DNA from: Actinomycetota bacterium
GTDB taxonomy: Bacteria > Actinomycetota > Actinomycetes > Actinomycetales > Microbacteriaceae
DNA length: 9,435 nucleotides
Direction: 5' to 3'
Assembly (NCBI GenBank): GCA_016870695.1
Contig: VGAV01000065.1
Location: 1-9,435, forward strand
Below the pieces are notes generated by a model that made no database searches, was not told where the DNA came from, and worked only from the letters and a program-made list of their open reading frames with translations. Below are positions 6,927 through 9,435 of this stretch, piece by piece. A program made the translations under genes and the position numbers. Numbering within the stretch: position 1 is the stretch's first letter; every line of letters begins with the position of its first letter.

Positions 6927-7534
6927 ACCGCGGCGGCCTCGGGGGCGCGCTCGGCCGCGAGAGGCTCGCGCCACTCCCGTCGGAACCCGCGCGGGTAGGC
7001 CCGCACGAGCGTCGTGACGACGATCGTCGCGACCACGGCCTTCGCCAGGTCGCCGGGCACGAACCCGAGGCTCGACAGGGCCGTCTCCCCGAGGGGCAGC
7101 CGCATGACCAGACTCTGGACCGGGATGCCGAAGAGGTAGATGACGCCGATCCCGCCGACGACCATCGCGACGGCGGTCCGCCACGCCACCGGCCGGCGAC
7201 CAGCCGCGTGGACGATGAGCCCGATGACGACGGCGCCCACGATCCATCCGAGCAGGTACCCGGCGGTCGGGCCGAGGAAGACGCCGAAGCCGCCGCGGCC
7301 GCCCGACAGGACCGGGAGCCCGACCGCGGCGAGCGCGAGGAGGACCGACACCGACAGCGCGCCGAGCCACGGACCGAGGATGGCTCCGGCGAGCATCACC
7401 CCGAGCGTCTGCAGCGTCACCGGGACGCCGCTGAAGACGACGAAGCCGCCGGGCAGGCCGAGCACGGCGATGAGCGCGGCGAAGACCGCGACGCGGGCGA
7501 GGTCGGTGGCGTCGAGAGCACGACGAGTGGACAT
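6923..7534 (-). CDS. bioY: Biotin transporter substrate-binding component BioY
   Basis: BioY is the integral membrane S component that binds biotin. The 203-residue product has about six hydrophobic segments and the family landmarks VPVTLQTLGV (37-46), GGRGGFGVFLGPTAGYL (78-94) and GFVPGDLAKA (157-166). The C-terminus is a short charged and Ala/Pro-rich cytoplasmic tail. The ATG at 7534 has a strong AGGAGGAG ribosome binding site (7547-7540) five bases upstream. It is the first gene of the bioY-bioM-bioN operon. A TATAGT -10 box (7578-7573) would start transcription near 7566, inside a pair of palindromic operators, so the operon should be repressed by the divergent TetR protein when biotin is plentiful. 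Confidence 0.94.
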   Translation of the reverse strand: MSTRRALDATDLARVAVFAALIAVLGLPGGFVVFSGVPVTLQTLGVMLAGAILGPWLGALSVSVLLALAAVGLPVLSGGRGGFGVFLGPTAGYLLGWIVGAVVIGLIVHAAGRRPVAWRTAVAMVVGGIGVIYLFGIPVQSLVMRLPLGETALSSLGFVPGDLAKAVVATIVVTTLVRAYPRGFRREWREPLAAERAPEAAAV

Positions 7535-7546
7535 GAGGACTCCTCC

Positions 7547-7586
7547 TGAACGGTGTTCACTGAACGGCGTTCACTATACTCACAGG
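7547..7586. promoter_or_regulatory. Divergent bioY/bioQ promoters with two tandem BioQ-type operators
   Basis: Two perfect palindromes, TGAAC-GGT-GTTCA (7547-7559) and TGAAC-GGC-GTTCA (7561-7573), stand one base apart, so their centres are 14 bases apart. To their right, ACTATACT contains two overlapping -10 boxes: TATACT (7575-7580, plus) ending six bases before the TetR gene ATG at 7587, and TATAGT (7578-7573, minus) for bioY. The operators cover the bioY transcription start and leader and the spacer of the TetR promoter, so one bound repressor pair would silence both. The palindrome closely matches the TGAAC-N3-GTTAC consensus reported for BioQ in Corynebacterium glutamicum. No clear -35 box is visible for either direction. 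Confidence 0.8.
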
Positions 7587-8241
7587 ATGGCATCCCGCGG
7601 ATACACGGCCGACGACGTCGCCCGGACGGCCCTCCGCCTCCTCGACGACCACGGACTCCCCGACCTGACGATGCGCCGCCTCGCGGCCGCTCTGGAGGTC
7701 CAGCCCAGTGCCCTGTACTGGCACTTCGCGAACAAGCAGACGCTGCTCGCCGAGCTGTCCGACCGGATCGTCGCGCGGATGACGCCGGGGCGCCCGGCCC
7801 TCCCCGCCGACAGCGCGTCGGATGGTGACGGCGGCGCCGCGGGCCGCGATGCGGCGTCCGGGGACGACGGTGCTAACCCCGCGGCATCCGGGATCCGGTC
7901 CGTCTCCCACGAGGCCGCCGCGTTGCGCGACGCCCTGCTGGCCTATCGCGACGGGGCGGAGGTCGTCTCGAGCACCCTGGCGCTGGGCCTGGGCGGCTCG
8001 ACCGCGCGCGACCGTCTCTCCCGGGCGGTCCGGGAGGACGGGGTGGATGCCGCGGACGCCGACCGCGCGGCGACCGCTCCTCCACTTCGTGCTCGGGCAC
8101 GCCTGGCACGAGCAGCAGCGGATGCAGTACGACAGCGCCGGCGCACGTCTGGACGACGGCCGCGCGTCGACGGCATCCGCAGACTTCGCCTTCGGGGTCG
8201 ACGTGATCGTCGCCGGCCTGCGCGCCCGCGCCCCCCGCTGA
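7587..8241 (+). pseudogene. bioQ: TetR-family regulator, probable biotin repressor BioQ, frameshifted
   Basis: The first frame, from the ATG at 7587, gives a TetR DNA-binding domain: helix-turn-helix LTMRRLAAALEVQPSALYWHF (27-47) followed by NKQTLLAELSDRIV. After a low-complexity Ala/Gly/Asp linker (about 65-108) it continues as a C-terminal domain to about residue 163. There the natural continuation, LLHFVLGHAWHEQQRM through FAFGVDVIVAGLRARAPR and a stop at 8239-8241, moves to the next frame. The span 7587-8241 is 655 bases, one more than a multiple of three, so one base was gained or two lost near 8075-8083 (GCTCCTCC). Read without correction, the first frame shows no stop to the window edge. 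The promoter is leaderless (TATACT six bases before the ATG). The BioQ assignment rests on its place opposite bioY and the operator sequence. A sequencing or assembly error is as possible as a real mutation. Confidence 0.75.
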
Positions 8242-8255
8242 CCGCCGGGTCAGCG
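8236..8255. terminator. Hairpin spanning both convergent stop codons
   Basis: CGCTGACC (8236-8243) and GGTCAGCG (8248-8255) form a perfect eight-base stem with loop GCCG. The stop codon of the TetR gene (8239-8241) and that of the cytochrome gene on the other strand (8252-8250) lie in opposite arms. No T-tract follows. A shared bidirectional terminator is the simplest reading. Confidence 0.6.
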
Positions 8256-9389
8256 CTGCTTCACGTCGCCGAACAGGCGCGCGATCGGGATCAAGACGGA
8301 CGGGCGTGCCGCCACCCATCCCGCGGTCATGACGAGGAGGGATGCCGCGAAGATCAGCAGTCCCGTCGGATCGCCCGCGAACGCGTCGGGGTCCACCGAC
8401 CCGCGCGCCGCGTACATGTGATCGAGGTTCCGCAGAGCGCCCGTGGCGAGGACCAGGGTCACGTGGACCACGATGAACGCGACGAAGAACAGCATGGTCG
8501 GGTAGTGCAGCTTGCGCGCCCACTCGGCCGGGAACAGCCGGTTCAGCCTCTCGGCATCCCTCGGCCACACCCCCGACAGGCGCACCCCCGTGACGATGGC
8601 GACCGGCGCCGCCACGAAGGTGATGGCGAAGTACGACAGCTGCTGCAGGCTGTTGTAGTTCACCCAGCCGTTCTCGGTCGGCCAGTCCAGAGCGGCGTAC
8701 TGCAGCGCTGCCGACACCGCGTTCGGGACGACGTCCCACGACGTCGGCACGATGCGCATCCACTGCCCGGTGACGAACAGCAGCGCGACGAAGACGACGC
8801 CGTTGGCGATCCAGAGGATGTCGAGCGACTGGTGGAACCACAGGGCGAGGCTGATGCGGCGACGCTTGTTGCCGCGCGGCGACCAGAAGGCGGCGGGCCG
8901 CTTCTCCCGGTGCACCTGCCAGCCGGTGCGGATGATCAGCAGCAGGAAGAAGCTGTTGAGGAAGTGCGACCAGTTCAGCCACGCCGGGATGCCGACCGGC
9001 GCGGACGCCGGCAGCGGGTACTCGCCCGGGTAGGCCGCGAGGAACGCCTGCCCCGACGGCAGCGAGAGCAGCACGCGCGCGATGACGACGACGAGCGCGA
9101 CGAGCACGAGCGCCAGCGTCCCCAGCACCGCGAGGGAGCCGGCCCACTGCACCGGCGTGTACGGCCCGATCGTGCGCGGCTCGCGCTTCGGCGGGCGAGG
9201 GAGGGATGCCGCCACCCCCGGCCGCACCGTCCGCGGCAGGGTCAGCGGTGCACGGGGCGCGGCGGCTCGATCCTCGGACGACGGCACGGAACTCGCCGCA
9301 TCCCCCCGCGCATCTGCGAGATCGGGACGGATCTGCGAGGTCGGCGGCCACGGCTCGCCCCCCGGCTCGCGCGGCAGTCCTCGCCGCAC
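8250..9389 (-). CDS. Membrane cytochrome b-type protein (b561/hydrogenase cytochrome b-like)
   Basis: This 379-residue protein has about six membrane spans (about 82-108, 140-155, 189-207, 250-268, 296-316, 342-360) and histidines placed as in diheme b-type cytochromes: His142 (NWSHF), His186 (WFHQS), His295 (KLHYP) and His309 (VVHVT) are candidate heme ligands. Such proteins carry electrons between the quinone pool and a periplasmic or membrane oxidoreductase; relatives often sit beside a molybdopterin enzyme, but none is visible because the window ends upstream. Residues 1-70 are rich in Pro, Ala and Arg with no family resemblance. The GTG at 9389 lacks a ribosome binding site, the frame stays open upstream to the window edge, and in-frame GTG codons at 9227 and 9215 would give a more usual N-terminus, so the true start is undecided. 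Confidence 0.8.
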   Translation of the reverse strand: MRRGLPREPGGEPWPPTSQIRPDLADARGDAASSVPSSEDRAAAPRAPLTLPRTVRPGVAASLPRPPKREPRTIGPYTPVQWAGSLAVLGTLALVLVALVVVIARVLLSLPSGQAFLAAYPGEYPLPASAPVGIPAWLNWSHFLNSFFLLLIIRTGWQVHREKRPAAFWSPRGNKRRRISLALWFHQSLDILWIANGVVFVALLFVTGQWMRIVPTSWDVVPNAVSAALQYAALDWPTENGWVNYNSLQQLSYFAITFVAAPVAIVTGVRLSGVWPRDAERLNRLFPAEWARKLHYPTMLFFVAFIVVHVTLVLATGALRNLDHMYAARGSVDPDAFAGDPTGLLIFAASLLVMTAGWVAARPSVLIPIARLFGDVKQR

Positions 9390-9435
9390 GCCCGGGCCCG
9401 CGGCATCCCTCCGCCCCGCGTCCGGGACTCCGGAT

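Noticed and set aside
7822..8241. Separate 139-codon plus-strand gene
   Set aside because: Only its second half has recognisable content (the TetR C-terminal domain). Its first half is the out-of-frame reading of the TetR linker, so it is the detached end of the frameshifted gene.
7873..9351. 492-codon minus-strand open frame
   Set aside because: It is an out-of-frame reading of the cytochrome b gene and the antisense of the TetR gene, and is dominated by Arg, Ala, Gly and Pro.
1..9435. CRISPR array, tRNA, rRNA, insertion sequence or phage genes
   Set aside because: I found no regularly spaced repeats, no cloverleaf-like sequence, and no transposase, integrase or phage protein motif.

Overview
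The window is very GC-rich (around 70% by eye), uses GTG starts freely, has short gaps between genes, and carries several promoters placed directly at the start codon. Together with the gene content (an alpha-lytic/streptogrisin-type secreted protease, an F420 glutamyl ligase, and a bioY-bioM-bioN biotin transporter opposite a TetR regulator) this points to an actinobacterium. A Microbacterium-like member of the Microbacteriaceae fits best, but that genus-level guess rests on style and not on a search.

Layout. 1-75 (-) holds the first 25 codons of an unrecognised gene that leaves the window. 76-321 is a divergent intergenic region with two perfect short palindromes. 322-1443 (+) is a secreted S1 serine protease with its pro-region, followed by a strong hairpin terminator (1459-1497). 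1569-2549 (+) is a CE7-type acetyl esterase. 2563-3123 (-) and 3120-4067 (-) form a two-gene unit with overlapping stop and start: a DUF817 membrane protein, then a hotdog-fold thioesterase. 4183-4689 (+) is a GNAT acetyltransferase with a leaderless-type promoter, and 4691-5449 (+) is a stand-alone CofE-type F420 glutamate ligase one base after it. The 96-base convergent gap after cofE contains a 50-base nested palindrome with a T-tract hairpin at its centre.

5546-7534 (-) is the operon bioY-bioM-bioN, which reads right to left and encodes an ECF-type biotin importer. Facing it across 52 bases is a TetR-family gene (7587-8241, +). Two tandem 13-base palindromes of the form TGAAC-N3-GTTCA lie between them and overlap both promoters. 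This arrangement and operator match what is known of the actinobacterial biotin repressor BioQ. The TetR gene is frameshifted near 8075-8083: its DNA-binding half and its conserved C-terminal half are in different frames. The window ends with a membrane cytochrome b-type protein (8250-9389, -) whose N-terminus is uncertain. A hairpin that contains both stop codons separates it from the TetR gene.

The best candidates for follow-up are the broken BioQ-like repressor beside an intact operator pair, the stand-alone CofE without the C-terminal domain seen in mycobacterial FbiB, the nested palindrome at 5484-5533, and the over-represented hexamer GGATGC/GCATCC. I see no mobile element, CRISPR array, tRNA or rRNA, and no clear evidence of an entirely new system.
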